Below, piece after piece: positions 17,104 to 27,526 of a DNA stretch of 64,000 nt. The notes under the pieces were generated by a model. The model saw only the letters and a program-made list of their open reading frames with translations, was not told the DNA's origin and did not search any database. Origin of the DNA: JADKAV01 sp963733395 (lineage in GTDB: Bacteria; Actinomycetota; Actinomycetes; S36-B12; UBA10799); assembly GCA_963733395.1 (NCBI GenBank), contig CAVTCZ010000019.1:434001-498000 (forward strand). Direction: 5' to 3'. Positions within the stretch are counted from its first letter, which is position 1. Every line of letters begins with the position of its first letter. The translations under genes were made by a program, and so were the position numbers.

Positions 17104-18123
17104 TCAGCCGCAGTCCGCCTCGCCGGCGTCCACCACGCCTGCGCCCAGGGCGTGGAACTGCCAGCTGTAGGACGTGGGATCGAGGGTCAGTTGCAGGACC
17201 CCATGGTGATCGGTGTCCTGGAATTCGCTGGGCACCGGTGCCGCCTTGGATCGCCACTTGGCGTCACCCAGGTCCGGGTCGTAGGTGACCTGGCCCCCGG
17301 TGCCGACGACGAACTGCCGGACTCCGACCGGCAGCGGTTTGCCGCTGCCGTCCAGCGGTCCGAATCGTTCGTAGTCGGCCTCGTGTCCCGACAGCAGGAT
17401 GTCGACGTTGTTGACCAGCAGCGTCTCGTACAGCGCCGAGGTGCGGGCGTCGGACCCGGCTATGCCGTTGGACCAGCGGGGGTGGTGCCAGACAGCCATG
17501 GTGCAGCGGGCCGAGTTGTCGGCGAGGTCGGCCTGGAGCCACTTGTGTTGCGGCGAACCGGCTGCACAGCCGCCGACCACGACGGTGCAGTTCGAGTTGA
17601 GGAACACCACGTGCCACTGCCCCAGCTGGACCGACCAGTAGCCCTGCTCCGGGCCGGCGCGCTCGCCGAAGTACGTGCGGAAGGTGTTGGCCTCATGCAC
17701 CTTGTACTCCTGGTTGCCCAGCGCGGGGAAGGTGATGTCACGCAGTCTGCCCCAACTCGGGTCGTAGAAGTCGGTGTAGCCCTCGGTGGTCGGGATCTCG
17801 TACTGGTAGTCGCCGAGGCCGACGAAGGCATATGGCTGCAGGCCCACGGCGATGTCGGAGACCTCCTGCGCCTGGCAGTCCAGGCCACTGCTCACGCCGG
17901 GGTCCCTCGGATCGCAGGACATGTCACCGGCGGCGACGATGGTGACGCTCTGCGGTTGCGAACCGCTGCACGCCCGCAGCAACAGCAGGACGGCGACGAT
18001 GATCAGCGCGATCGTCACGATGAGTCCGATCACGCGTCGGCGCCCGACCTTGGGTGGTGCCGCGGGGCCCGGCGGCGTTCCGGGCCAGGCTGGTCCGGCC
18101 GGCGGTGGTCCCAGCGGACTCAT
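17104..18123 (-). CDS. Membrane-anchored metallophosphoesterase
   Basis: 339 residues. A proline-rich cytoplasmic N-terminus is followed by one transmembrane helix (VIGLIVTIALIIVAVLLLLRAC) and an external calcineurin-like phosphoesterase domain. Metal-binding motifs are AAGDMSCD, GLGDYQY, ALGNQEY, WHHPRW and LLSGHEADYERF, the usual D-GD-GNH-H-GH series with Gln for His in GNQ. The start overlaps the stop of the upstream DUF3367 gene as ATGA, so the two are translated together. It may act on a phosphorylated envelope component; that is inference from context. Confidence 0.88.
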   Translation of the reverse strand: MSPLGPPPAGPAWPGTPPGPAAPPKVGRRRVIGLIVTIALIIVAVLLLLRACSGSQPQSVTIVAAGDMSCDPRDPGVSSGLDCQAQEVSDIAVGLQPYAFVGLGDYQYEIPTTEGYTDFYDPSWGRLRDITFPALGNQEYKVHEANTFRTYFGERAGPEQGYWSVQLGQWHVVFLNSNCTVVVGGCAAGSPQHKWLQADLADNSARCTMAVWHHPRWSNGIAGSDARTSALYETLLVNNVDILLSGHEADYERFGPLDGSGKPLPVGVRQFVVGTGGQVTYDPDLGDAKWRSKAAPVPSEFQDTDHHGVLQLTLDPTSYSWQFHALGAGVVDAGEADCG

Positions 18124-21100
18124 GTCGCGCTCCTGCGGGCGCGGCGCCGTCGCCACCAGGCGCCGGCCCCGATCGCCAGGAACGCCGCGATCAGTGCCAC
18201 CGGCAGCAGGTAGAGCGCCAAGCGGCTCTTGCTCGCCGGCAGGTAGCGTGCCGCGCCTTCGACGGGCTGACCGTCCACCTGCCAGGAGGCCATCCAGCCC
18301 TGTGCTGCTGAGGATTTCCCGAACCCGGTGAGGTTCCAGCCGGGTGCGTTGGTCTCGGTGAGGGCCACGAGGGTCGCTCCCGGGCCGACGGTCACGTCGG
18401 TCCGGGTCGGGTTGACGCGATGCGACTCCACGGGAATGGTGCGATCGGCCATGACGTCCGGAGTGCCGCCGTACGGCTGCCGGATGAGGACCACGGAGTT
18501 CGGTGAGGCGACCGGATTCAGGCGGATCGACCGGTACTCCACCCGCGACTGGCCCTCGCCCTCCAGCGTGCGCAGACCGTACAGGTACACCCGCGTCTCC
18601 ACCGCCTTGCTGCTCGGGCCGACCAGCGTGGCGTAGGGGGTCCAGTCCTTCCACGGCCCGGCCACCGGGAGCTTCTGGCAGCTGTCCGGTCCGCGCAGGT
18701 AGAGGCAGAACTTGGGATCCCGGCTGTCGAGTTTGCGGGCCTCGAGCGAGAACTCGTACAGCGACGACTGGCCCATGTCGGGCACCGTGGCGCCCAGGCA
18801 CGCCATGTGGTCCCGGGCACCGAGGGTGATGGTGGGGTCCCGCAGATCCCCGGAGTACTCCGCCATCAGGCCGGCCTCTTCCTGGGTCCGGTCATCGAAG
18901 CGGAAACAGTCCTGCAGCGGTTCGAACTCGGAGACCGCTGATCCGGCAAGACCGCCGGTGACGGACAGTTTGTGCGCTCCGCCGTCGATCTCGATCTGCT
19001 CCTGGGCGATCTCCGGGGGCCAGATCTCGGTCTCCAACGCGGGGTCGAGGGCCTCGATCGAGATCGCGCGGTAGTCGGTCACGGTCTTGCCGAGAAGTCG
19101 CTCCCCGACGTCGGCGTGCAGCACGAGGATGAGGGAGTCGGCGTCGGGTTCCACGGTGACGATCTGCTCGTAGGGATGCCACCCCGCATTGATCGTGGGC
19201 CGTGGTGCCAGCGTGCAGCCGTCGGTGCCCACCTGCCACAGACAGATCTGGGGACGCTTGCCCTTGACCATGCGGTACTCGAGCCGCACCCGGTAGGTGC
19301 GGCCCGCCTCGGCGTCGCGGATCTCGATGCGGGTGCAGGCGGCGTGGTCCACCGCACTCAACCGGATCGCGGGGCCCTGGTTCGTGCGGACCGTGGTCTT
19401 GCGCAACTTCAGTTCCGACGCCGGCCGGGGTTCGTAGTTGTTGCAGTCGTACACCTCGGACGCCGGCGCCGGGTCGGCCGGCTCGCTGCTGGGCACGTAG
19501 GCGGTCAACGGGGTCGCGGAGCCGACCGGGACCGAGGCCGGCACGACCGGGGACCCGAGCTGGCGGGGCAGGGACTCGCGGCCCCATCCGTCCAGTGAGA
19601 CCGCCCGCGAGCCCACCCGCACGGCCACGATGTCCGTGCGTGGCACGGGCACCTTCAGTGCTGGCCGCTGCGAGATGATCTCCCCATCCAGCCGCACCCT
19701 GGTGGGGTCGGAGAAGATCAGTTGCCCGCCCGCGACATCCATGGCCGGGCGCAGGACTGCTGCTGCCCGCGCCCGTTGGGCGACGACATAGGTCCCCGGC
19801 CGCAGGTCGACGGTGGTTTCCGGCGACCCCTGATCCACCGCCGGCACCGGCCACTGCACAGCGTCGTCGGTGACCTGGGGGGAGTCGTCGACCTGCGGGT
19901 AGGGCGGTGGTTTCGTGCTGGTCTTCAACGCCATCACGGCACTGCCCGTGCCCATGGAGCCGATCACCGCGGCGCCGGCATCGGGGCGCGGTCCGACGGT
20001 CACGATGTTGTCGTATGCCCGGACGGGTTCGCCGCTGGCCGCCGGGGCCTTCCAGAGTTCGAGGTCCCCTTCGACCTCCCGAGTCATGCCCGGGGTGCGC
20101 GACAGGGCCTTCGCGAGCACGGTGTCGTCGGCGATGCTGCGACCGGGCATGTCCCGGATCAGGTCGTGCCGCAGGATGATCTTGTCGATCCCGCTGGCGT
20201 CGAGCAGTCGCGGAACCGCTGCCAGATCACCGGACACCAGCGCGGTCTGAATCCCTTGGACGTCGGCCTTGTAGCCCGGCACGTCGCCGAAGTAGCCGTC
20301 CGGCTTGGGTTGCACCACGCCCCGCTTGATCAGCAGGTTCGCGATGCTGTCCACGCCGAAGAAGCCCCACTCGGTCGGCATCTGGTAGTAGTCGTCGAGC
20401 GGCAGCACGAGCACCTTCCCCGGGCTCGGGTCGGCGTTGATGGTCGCAGCCATCTCCCGCCAGAACGGCGGCACCCGCACATGCGCCGACGGCTGCATCG
20501 GCCGGGCATCCGGGATCACCGCGCCGGTCGCGATCGGGTACGGGTAGGCCACGACCAGCGCGCAGGCGACGGCGGTGAGGACCAGCCCGATGGCGGCCGG
20601 TGCCGGCAGGAAGCCCGGCCATCGAACAGGGGCGCTGCCCCGGTGCCGCCAGCGATGGATGATCGCCCTCGACCAGGATCGCCATCAGGATCGCGAAGAA
20701 CACCACCAGCAACTGGCCGAGTTTGCTCATCGGCTCGCGGAACAGCCAGAACCCCGGGATGTGCAGGTACAGCCACAGATTCACCTGCGACAACGGTTCC
20801 ATGAGGCCCTTGGCCAGGAAGACGAAGACCCCGGACAGGCCGAGCAGGACCATGGCGATCCGGCGGCGTGCAGGGATGGCCACCAACGGTGCCGCGAAGA
20901 CCAGAGCGGGGATCAAGTACCTGATCCAGATCCAGGCCGGGCGGTCGAGCGCGTCGGTGAACGGCAGGTACTGCGGCAGGTACCAGGCCCAGTTGGCGGT
21001 CAGGGTGAGTGCGTTCGGGATCTGGTTGTTGATCTGCGCCCAGGTCCAGTTGGTGGGGTCGGTGAACGAGGCGTTCGATTCCGCTCCACCCCCGCCGGTG

Positions 21101-21819
21101 TAGGCCTGCAGGAAGGGCAGGATCCACCACAGGTTCAGCACGATCACCCAGGGCGCGGCCATCACGTCCCACTTGAGAAGCCGCCAGAACCCGCGCCAGC
21201 CGTAGAAGAGCCCCGCCAGCAGCAGTGCACAGGCGCTGGCCCAGATGGCGGCCACCACGAACATCGGGGGGTTGAACGCGAGGAAGGCGATCGGCATGAA
21301 CGCGAAGCCGGCGATCGGGGTGGGTACGGTCCGGCCCTGCGCGACGCGCAGCGCGATCCCGGTCAACAGCGCCAGGGTTCCCACCGAGATGATGTTCAGC
21401 GGGTTGGGGATACGGGTCAGGAAGAAGCCGTTCATCACGGCGAACGTCCCCGCCATGACGATGCCCCACTCGCTGCGTACGATCGCGCCGGCGGCATAGG
21501 CGACGCCGAACGCCACCAGCCCGTAGATGAGCGTGTAGAACATCCACTGCGCCACGGTCTCGTCGAACCCCAGCGCTTGGCTGATCTTGATCAGCAGGAA
21601 CTCCGGCAGTCGCCCGATCGTGTGGGCGGCGGACCCGGCGCCGGTGATCTGGTAGTTCCACGACCACAGCACTCCCGGTTCCCACCCCTGACGGATCAGG
21701 GGTCCCATGTCGCCGGTGGCGATGAACGTGCCGGCCCGGAACCACCGGCTGACGATCAGGGTGGAGACGGCCAGCACTATCGCGTAGGCCCGGCCGGGGT
21801 GGAATCCGGGCGGCCACAT
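18120..21819 (-). CDS. DUF3367 alpha-(1->3)-arabinofuranosyltransferase-like GT-C membrane protein, one frameshift
   Basis: A very large membrane glycosyltransferase related to mycobacterial AftD. The N-terminal ~450 residues hold multiple membrane helices and the external loop FIATGDMGPLIRQGWEP typical of GT-C enzymes (acidic residues in the first loop), plus NPPMFV and FREPMSKLGQLL. The frame breaks near 20667 in a run of three C; removing one gives a continuous ~1232-residue protein. The C-terminal ~750 residues are extracytoplasmic beta-rich modules ending in a helix (LYLLPVALIAAFLAIGAGAWW) and a basic tail. It should transfer a sugar from a polyprenyl carrier outside the membrane. The start is uncertain: a proline-rich frame from a GTG at 21910 might be the true N-terminus after another indel. 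Confidence 0.83.
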
Positions 21820-21984
21820 CCCCGCTGCGGTGATCGGACGACCCGCGCTCCGGCACCTGCTGCTCGGAGGGCGGTGCCGGTGGCGAGGGGGGCACGGTTC
21901 CCAGACTCACGCAGCCACCTCAAGGAACGTGCAACTGCGTGTCTGGTTCATCCGCTGAGAAAGCCGCAGCATGGTGCCCTGCCC

Positions 21985-21990
21985 TAGTGT
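21985..21990 (+). promoter_or_regulatory. Candidate -10 for leaderless kinase-like gene
   Basis: TAGTGT is followed after 7 nt by the ATG at 21998. Confidence 0.45.
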
Positions 21991-21997
21991 GAAGTCC

Positions 21998-23392
21998 ATG
22001 ATGACCGCTTTGCGGGCCGGATTCCAGCGGGCCGACGTGGTGCGTGGGCTCGCCGAAGCGCTGGGGGCCCGACAGTGGGCCTGGCAGGGTCCGGCGGGTG
22101 CCGTGGAGCAGTGGGCTGCGGCCGATGACGCCAAGGACCTCGACATCTGGTGCGGTGACGCCGAGGAGGAGCAGGTGCGGGCGGCGGTCGAGGCCGCGCT
22201 GCCCGCGGCCCGGATCGAACACGCCGACGATCCCCGACGGCTGCGGCACACGGGATGGGCGGTGTTCACGGACACCGGACTCGCGGTCGTGGACATCACG
22301 TTCGGTGACCTCCGGGTGGGTCCCCTGCTGCTCGCGCGCGGCGCCGACATCGACGTGGACGCCGAGCATCGACTGGTCGGGACGGCTGCCGCCGCCGATC
22401 TGCTCGTTCGCCCGCTGTTGCGCGGACGGATCCCCGGGGATGCCCGGCTCGAGCAGGCACGCGTCGCGTGGGCGGCTGCCGGCCAAGACGATCGGATGCT
22501 GGCGCGGCTTACCTGGGGGCAGGCGCTGGGACCCCTGCATCACAACGTCGTCGCGGTCCTCGAAGGCGCTGCACCACCACCCGACCTCGCCCGCCGGGCG
22601 CGCACGGTCCTGCTGCGGGCGACAGTGGCACCGGCTGGTCTGGCGGCGGCCTGGAAGCAGCGCCGGTCGATCGTGCCCGCGGGGCGGCATGCCGGGCCGC
22701 TCGGGCACCGCATCCGCGGTGTCGTCGTGGCCACCGTGGGTACCGATGGATCGGGTAAGTCGACGGTCGCCGAGCAGACGCAGGAACGCCTGCGTGCGGT
22801 GGGCTTGAGGACGACGACCGCCTACTTCGGGATGGCGCGGGGCAACCTGCCGGGTGTGGGTCTGGCACGACGGCTGCTTGGCATTCCGGAGCCCGGCGGG
22901 GAGGACAAGTCCGCTGCGGGGCCGGAACCAGCGGTCGACGTCGACGCGGCCGGCCCGCCGCGCGACCACCAGGCCCTGCGCCGCGTCGCCGCCTACTACT
23001 ACGCGGTGGAGTACGGGTGGCGATACCTGTCCACCGTGGCCGGTCCGCGGCGGCGCGGTGAAGTCGTCATCTGCGACCGGTATGTGTACGACCTGCGGGA
23101 ATCCCCGTGGCCGGGTTCGAAGGCGTCCGTGCTGGCTGAGTTGCTGGTGCCGCCACCGGACATCATGGTGCTGCCGGATGCACCGGCCGAGATGATCCAC
23201 GCGCGCAAACCGGAGCGTCCGCTGGCCGAGCAGAAGGACCAGCAGGAGAAGTTCCGCGTGCTGCTGGCCGAGCGTCCCGGTCGTTGCGCGAATCTCCTCG
23301 TGGACACCTCCGGCGCCACTTCCGACACCGTCGGCCCATTGGTGCGGGCGATCGTCTCCGCGGCGCACTTGGATCCCTGCACGCGGCCATGA
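21998..23392 (+). CDS. Thymidylate kinase-like P-loop protein with N-terminal nucleotidyltransferase-like region
   Basis: 464 residues in two parts. Residues 1-~130 resemble a nucleotidyltransferase fold, with KDLDIWCGD and a later VVDITFGD supplying acidic residues. From about residue 245 a kinase domain begins with a Walker A motif in VGTDGSGKSTV and resembles thymidylate kinases (YAVEYGWRYL, VICDRYVYDLR, and a lid-like RKPERPLAEQKDQQEKF). Such long proteins occur in polysaccharide gene clusters; their substrate is unknown and they are unlikely to be the housekeeping Tmk. The ATG at 21998 follows a -10-like hexamer. The stop overlaps the next gene as ATGA. Confidence 0.72.
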   Translation: MMTALRAGFQRADVVRGLAEALGARQWAWQGPAGAVEQWAAADDAKDLDIWCGDAEEEQVRAAVEAALPAARIEHADDPRRLRHTGWAVFTDTGLAVVDITFGDLRVGPLLLARGADIDVDAEHRLVGTAAAADLLVRPLLRGRIPGDARLEQARVAWAAAGQDDRMLARLTWGQALGPLHHNVVAVLEGAAPPPDLARRARTVLLRATVAPAGLAAAWKQRRSIVPAGRHAGPLGHRIRGVVVATVGTDGSGKSTVAEQTQERLRAVGLRTTTAYFGMARGNLPGVGLARRLLGIPEPGGEDKSAAGPEPAVDVDAAGPPRDHQALRRVAAYYYAVEYGWRYLSTVAGPRRRGEVVICDRYVYDLRESPWPGSKASVLAELLVPPPDIMVLPDAPAEMIHARKPERPLAEQKDQQEKFRVLLAERPGRCANLLVDTSGATSDTVGPLVRAIVSAAHLDPCTRP

Positions 23393-25428
23393 ACGCCGGT
23401 TCGCGCCGGACCACCGTGCTGGCTGCGGTGATTGGCCTGCTGGTCGGGCTGGCGGTGGTGGCACCCTGGATGCGGGGCGGCTATCTGTTGCTCCTGGACT
23501 GGGTGAGCGGCCCCAACCAGACACTGACTCCCGGCGTCTACGGGTTGTCCGGCTCCGCGCTGGATGCGATGCCCTTCCGGATCCTGACGCAGGTCCTGCG
23601 GGAACTCTTCGGGTCGGCTGCGACCGCGTGGATCCTCATCCTGGGGTACTTCCCACTGGCAGCCGCCGGAGCGTCCGTCGCTGCCGGTGGGACCGTCTGG
23701 CGACGCTGCGCGGCCGCGTTGTTCATCGTGTGCAACCCGGTGGTGGTGGACCGCGTGCGGGTCGGGCACGTGGCGTTCCTGCTGGGGATCGCCCTGCTGC
23801 CGTGGTTGTTCGCGTCGCTGCTGGAAGCGCGGCAACGCAGCAAATGGTTCGCGGTGCGGCCGGCGCTCTGGTACGCGCTGGCCATCTCGGTGAGTCCGCA
23901 TGCCGCCTGGCTGGGACTCGCGCTGGTGGTGGCGGTGGCGTTCCTGCCGAGACCCACGTGGAAGGACCTGGTCAGGTCGCTGCAGGTCGTGGTGGCTGCG
24001 GGGCTCGTGTACTCCTACGCATTCGTCCTCTGGCTCACCAATACGCCCGCTTTGCGGGTCACGGACGCCGATCTGCAGGCCTACGCCACCCGCTCCGGAC
24101 CCGGCGGCCTGCTCGTGACGGTGGCGAGTCTGCACGGCTTCTGGCGGACCTCGGACGATGAGGCGGTGCGCAGTCTGTTCGCTCCGGCGATCGGCCTGCT
24201 GCTCTTCGTCGGGCTGGTGGTTGCCGTGGTCTGGGGGTTCGCGTTGCTCGTACGTCGGGAGTCCGATCGAGCTGCGCCGTTGATCGCCGTGACCGTGATC
24301 GGCCTGCTCCTGGGTGCGGGCATCACCGGCCCGATGGGGTTCGGGTATCAGCTCGCCTTCGACCACCTTCCCCTGTTCGAGGCCATGCGCGAGCAGCAGA
24401 AGTGGGTTGCGCTCGTGCTGGTCGGCTACTGCGTCGCGTTCGCCGCCGCCGTCGAGTGGCTGGCGCTGCGGGTGCGGGAGAAGTCGGTGGTGCTGGCGGT
24501 GCCCCTGGTCGGCGTCCCACTGGTGGTCGCGCCGGCCCTGTTCTGGGGCCTTGGCGGTTCGATCACGACCAGTCAGTACCCCGTGGGGTGGTGGGGTGCG
24601 AATCTGACGATGGGCAGAGGCGAGGGGCTGGCGCTGTTCCTGCCCTGGCACGCCTATCAGCCGTTCGACTTCTCACAGGACCGGACCATCGCCACGCCGG
24701 CCAACGCCTTCTTCGACCGGACCGTGCTCACCTCCGATGCAGTGGAACTGCCCGGCCTGCGCACTGACTCGACCTCCCTGCGGACGGCCTACCTCGACCG
24801 GCTGATGGCTGATGCCGGCGGTGGTGCATTCGGCCGGCTCGTGGCGCCGCTCGGTGTGCAATACGTCGTGCTTGCCAAGACGCCGGAGTTCACGAACTAC
24901 TCCTGGGTGCAGGAGCAGCCCGACCTGCAGATGGTTATGGATACGCAGTCCATGACCGTGTTCCGGGTGCTGCCGCAGGGGACGGGCCGGGTGGTCCAGC
25001 GGCGCGTGGCAACGTACGAAGAGGTGCTGCAACTGGCGGCCGCGGGGCAACTCGGCACGGAGGCGACGACCCTCGCCGGTGACGCCGCTGCCGATGCGCG
25101 AAGCGACACCGCCGGGGGATTGCGGAAGGCGGGCGCCACCCGCTGGCAGGTGTCCCCGGGGACTCCCGGCTGGGTCGTCATCCCCGAGGAGTACAGCCCC
25201 GGTTGGCAGCTGGCGGGTCGGTCGGGCGTGCCCACGGTGGCGGGCACCATCGCGCTGGAAGTCGGTTCAGAGGCAGCCGTGGTGGACTACGCCCCGTGGC
25301 GGATCCTGCTGCCGGCGACGCTGGGGTCTATCGCAGTACTGCTGCTGCTGGTTGCCGGTGGCTTGGTCGAACACCGCCGCGCGCTGGTCGCGCGGTGGGG
25401 CCGGTCAGCGCCACCGGCGGCCCAGTAG
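23389..25428 (+). CDS. Large polytopic membrane protein, GT-C/YfhO-like
   Basis: 679 residues beginning at an ATGA overlap with the kinase-like gene. About 11-12 membrane helices span residues 10-430. Between the first helices is a loop rich in conserved polar residues (LLLDWVSGPNQTLTPGVYG), resembling the acidic first loop of GT-C glycosyltransferases. A ~200-residue external domain follows (QYVVLAKTPEF, WVVIPEEYSPGWQL, the latter also seen in YfhO/DUF3367 proteins), then a final helix (LLPATLGSIAVLLLLVAGG) and a basic tail. It may add sugars to a lipid-linked glycan. It overlaps the convergent minus-strand gene by 142 nt. Confidence 0.7.
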   Translation: MNAGSRRTTVLAAVIGLLVGLAVVAPWMRGGYLLLLDWVSGPNQTLTPGVYGLSGSALDAMPFRILTQVLRELFGSAATAWILILGYFPLAAAGASVAAGGTVWRRCAAALFIVCNPVVVDRVRVGHVAFLLGIALLPWLFASLLEARQRSKWFAVRPALWYALAISVSPHAAWLGLALVVAVAFLPRPTWKDLVRSLQVVVAAGLVYSYAFVLWLTNTPALRVTDADLQAYATRSGPGGLLVTVASLHGFWRTSDDEAVRSLFAPAIGLLLFVGLVVAVVWGFALLVRRESDRAAPLIAVTVIGLLLGAGITGPMGFGYQLAFDHLPLFEAMREQQKWVALVLVGYCVAFAAAVEWLALRVREKSVVLAVPLVGVPLVVAPALFWGLGGSITTSQYPVGWWGANLTMGRGEGLALFLPWHAYQPFDFSQDRTIATPANAFFDRTVLTSDAVELPGLRTDSTSLRTAYLDRLMADAGGGAFGRLVAPLGVQYVVLAKTPEFTNYSWVQEQPDLQMVMDTQSMTVFRVLPQGTGRVVQRRVATYEEVLQLAAAGQLGTEATTLAGDAAADARSDTAGGLRKAGATRWQVSPGTPGWVVIPEEYSPGWQLAGRSGVPTVAGTIALEVGSEAAVVDYAPWRILLPATLGSIAVLLLLVAGGLVEHRRALVARWGRSAPPAAQ

Positions 25429-26123
25429 GTGCGGGCATCGGGGTGTGCCCCGGCCCGGGTACGGGTGCGCCACGGGCGCGCCGTGGGTGCGGGCATCGGG
25501 TGGTGGGCCACCATGGGCCCTGCGGGCGGCGGGGCCAGCAAGAGCCCGGAGTCGTCGACCGCAACCGGTTGCTGGGGTCGGCGGCGGAGCATGCCGACCG
25601 CGGCCAGCAGGATGATCGGCAACGCGACCACCCACGGCACCAGACCCATCAGGTTCACGCCGTTCGGCAGCGGCGGCACGGAGCCGACGAGAGTGCGAGT
25701 TGCGCCGGACGGGCCGCGGCCGATGGCCACCACGGTCGTGCCCGGTGCGGCGGCATCGGTTCCGGGGAACGTCGCCGCGACCGTGCCGGTGGTGTCGGCA
25801 CGCACTGCGACGGGGTCCTGGCTGCCGAACTGGATCGAGACCTCGGACAGTCCGCGGAAGCCGACGCCATCGATGCGCAGTGACGCAGAGTCACCATCCA
25901 TGGCGATCCGCTGCGGGTCACGGGTCGCCCCGGAGTCGCCGCTGTTGCTGTCCGACGGCACCGGCGGGGGCGCTGCTGCCAGCGCCTTGTCCTGTGGCTT
26001 CTTGTCCCACGACACCTCCAGCCCGTCGGCGTTGCCGCCGTATCCGGGGCCCTGGTCGGCGTACGCGATCGCCGGCGTGCCCAAGCAGAGCAGCAGGATC
26101 AGACCGGCGACGAGGCGTTTCAC
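25287..26123 (-). CDS. Exported Ig-like-domain membrane protein
   Basis: About 278 residues. The GTG at 26123 begins a signal peptide (LVAGLILLLCLGTPAIAYA). Residues ~75-170 look like an Ig/IPT-type beta sandwich (SASLRIDGVGFRGLSEVSIQFG, GTVAATFPGTDAAAPGTTVVAIG). A transmembrane helix (LVPWVVALPIILLAAVGML) and a proline-rich tail follow. The last ~50 residues run antisense into the end of the 23389-25428 gene and have poor composition. The real stop may lie earlier after an undetected indel near 25430. The function is unknown; it sits within the glycan cluster. Confidence 0.62.
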   Translation of the reverse strand: MKRLVAGLILLLCLGTPAIAYADQGPGYGGNADGLEVSWDKKPQDKALAAAPPPVPSDSNSGDSGATRDPQRIAMDGDSASLRIDGVGFRGLSEVSIQFGSQDPVAVRADTTGTVAATFPGTDAAAPGTTVVAIGRGPSGATRTLVGSVPPLPNGVNLMGLVPWVVALPIILLAAVGMLRRRPQQPVAVDDSGLLLAPPPAGPMVAHHPMPAPTARPWRTRTRAGAHPDARTYWAAGGADRPHRATSARRCSTKPPATSSSSTAIDPSVAGSRIRHGA

Positions 26124-26214
26124 TGTTCTACTGTGACTGCGGTAGGTGGGTGGACGCCATACCGCGCGGCGGATGTGGAACCAACCCGGAGCCTCCCTTG
26201 AGGAGTCCTTGACG

Positions 26215-27492
26215 ATGGCCGGTGAGCGTGAACGTGTGACCGCCACCGCTGCGCCCGCCCAAGGGGCCCTTCGATCGAGTCGGTTGTCGCGACTGGCCGC
26301 GCCGCTGTTCATCGCCGTGGTGGTGCAGAGCGTCGCGAATCTGCTCTTCCACGCCGTCGTCGGCCGTGCCCTCAGTCCGGCCGAGTACGGCGCGCTCGGC
26401 ACGGTCCTGGCCGCCATGACACTGGTCGCGGTCCCGTTGTCCGCCCTTCAGACGGCGAGTGCCCGGGCCACCGCGACGGTCGGACTTTCCGCCGCGACGA
26501 CCCGGCGGCTGTTGTCCCGGACGGTGCTGTTCAGTCTGCCCGTCGTCCTCCTGTTGGTGGTCGCCGCCGGCCCCGTGGCCTCCTTCCTGCACCTGGAATC
26601 GATCTGGGATGCGGTGGTTCTGGCCCCGACATTGCTCGTGGCCGCCCTGATAGCAGTGGTTCGCGGGTTGCTTCTGGGCATCGGCCGCAGTGGTGTGGTC
26701 GCCGGCAGTTACATCGTGTCCACCGTGGTCCGGCTCGGCCCGGGCCTGGCGCTGGCAGCCGTCGCCGGGGTGACCGGTGCGCTCTTGGGCACGCTGCTGG
26801 GGGAGGTGGCCGCCCTGCTGCTGGTGGTGGTTGCCGCCTGGCGGGCACCCGACGGGCCGCTGGCCGAACTGTCGGGCAGCGACTACCTGCGCACCGGACT
26901 CGTGGTGTCCGGGCTCTTCCTGTTCACCACCGTCGACCTGTTCCTGGCGCGGCACTTCCTGCCCGCGGCCATGTCCGGTGGATATGTCGCAGCCGCCACC
27001 ATCGGCAAGACGGTCCTGGCCCTGCCAGCCGCCGCGATCTCCGTGGCCTACCCGAAACTGGTCGCGGGATGGGCCGATCGGCAACCCGGCCCTGCCCTGA
27101 AATCGTCACTCCTAGTAGTCGGCGTGCCGGCCCTCGCGGCAGCTGGCATCGTGGCGCTGCTACCCGGCCTGGTGCTGGCCGTTCTCTACGGGCCGGGCAC
27201 CTACAGCGATGCGGTATCGGTCACGCGGGTGCTGGCGTTGGTCGCCGGGCTCAGCGCCTTCGTCAGTGTGCTGACCCACGCCGGGCTCGCACGCCGGCGC
27301 TGGACGGCCTGGCTTCCCTGGTTCGGGGCGGTGCTCGAGGTCGTCGTGATCGGGGTGTGGCACGCCGATGCGACCGCCGTCGCCCGGGGTTCGGCGGTTG
27401 CCGGCGGGGTCGTCCTGCTGGCGCTCATCGCCCTGGAGATGCCCGCATGGCGCACTCCGAAAGACTCTGATCGCGCGTTGCATGCGGCTTGA
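26215..27492 (+). CDS. MATE/Wzx-like polysaccharide flippase
   Basis: A ~425-residue membrane protein with about 12 hydrophobic segments and the polysaccharide-exporter layout (LFHAVVGRALSPAEYGALGTVLA at the start, FLFTTVDLFLARHFLPAAMSGGYVAAATIGKTVLALP in the middle). Such proteins flip lipid-linked oligosaccharides across the membrane. The ATG at 26215 has GAGGAG 9 nt upstream. It heads a plus-strand run of glycosyltransferases to 31698. The substrate is probably the glycan built by them. Confidence 0.82.
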   Translation: MAGERERVTATAAPAQGALRSSRLSRLAAPLFIAVVVQSVANLLFHAVVGRALSPAEYGALGTVLAAMTLVAVPLSALQTASARATATVGLSAATTRRLLSRTVLFSLPVVLLLVVAAGPVASFLHLESIWDAVVLAPTLLVAALIAVVRGLLLGIGRSGVVAGSYIVSTVVRLGPGLALAAVAGVTGALLGTLLGEVAALLLVVVAAWRAPDGPLAELSGSDYLRTGLVVSGLFLFTTVDLFLARHFLPAAMSGGYVAAATIGKTVLALPAAAISVAYPKLVAGWADRQPGPALKSSLLVVGVPALAAAGIVALLPGLVLAVLYGPGTYSDAVSVTRVLALVAGLSAFVSVLTHAGLARRRWTAWLPWFGAVLEVVVIGVWHADATAVARGSAVAGGVVLLALIALEMPAWRTPKDSDRALHAA

Positions 27493-27526
27493 GTTTCGCT
27501 TGATGTGACGCCGCCACCGTGAGGGC

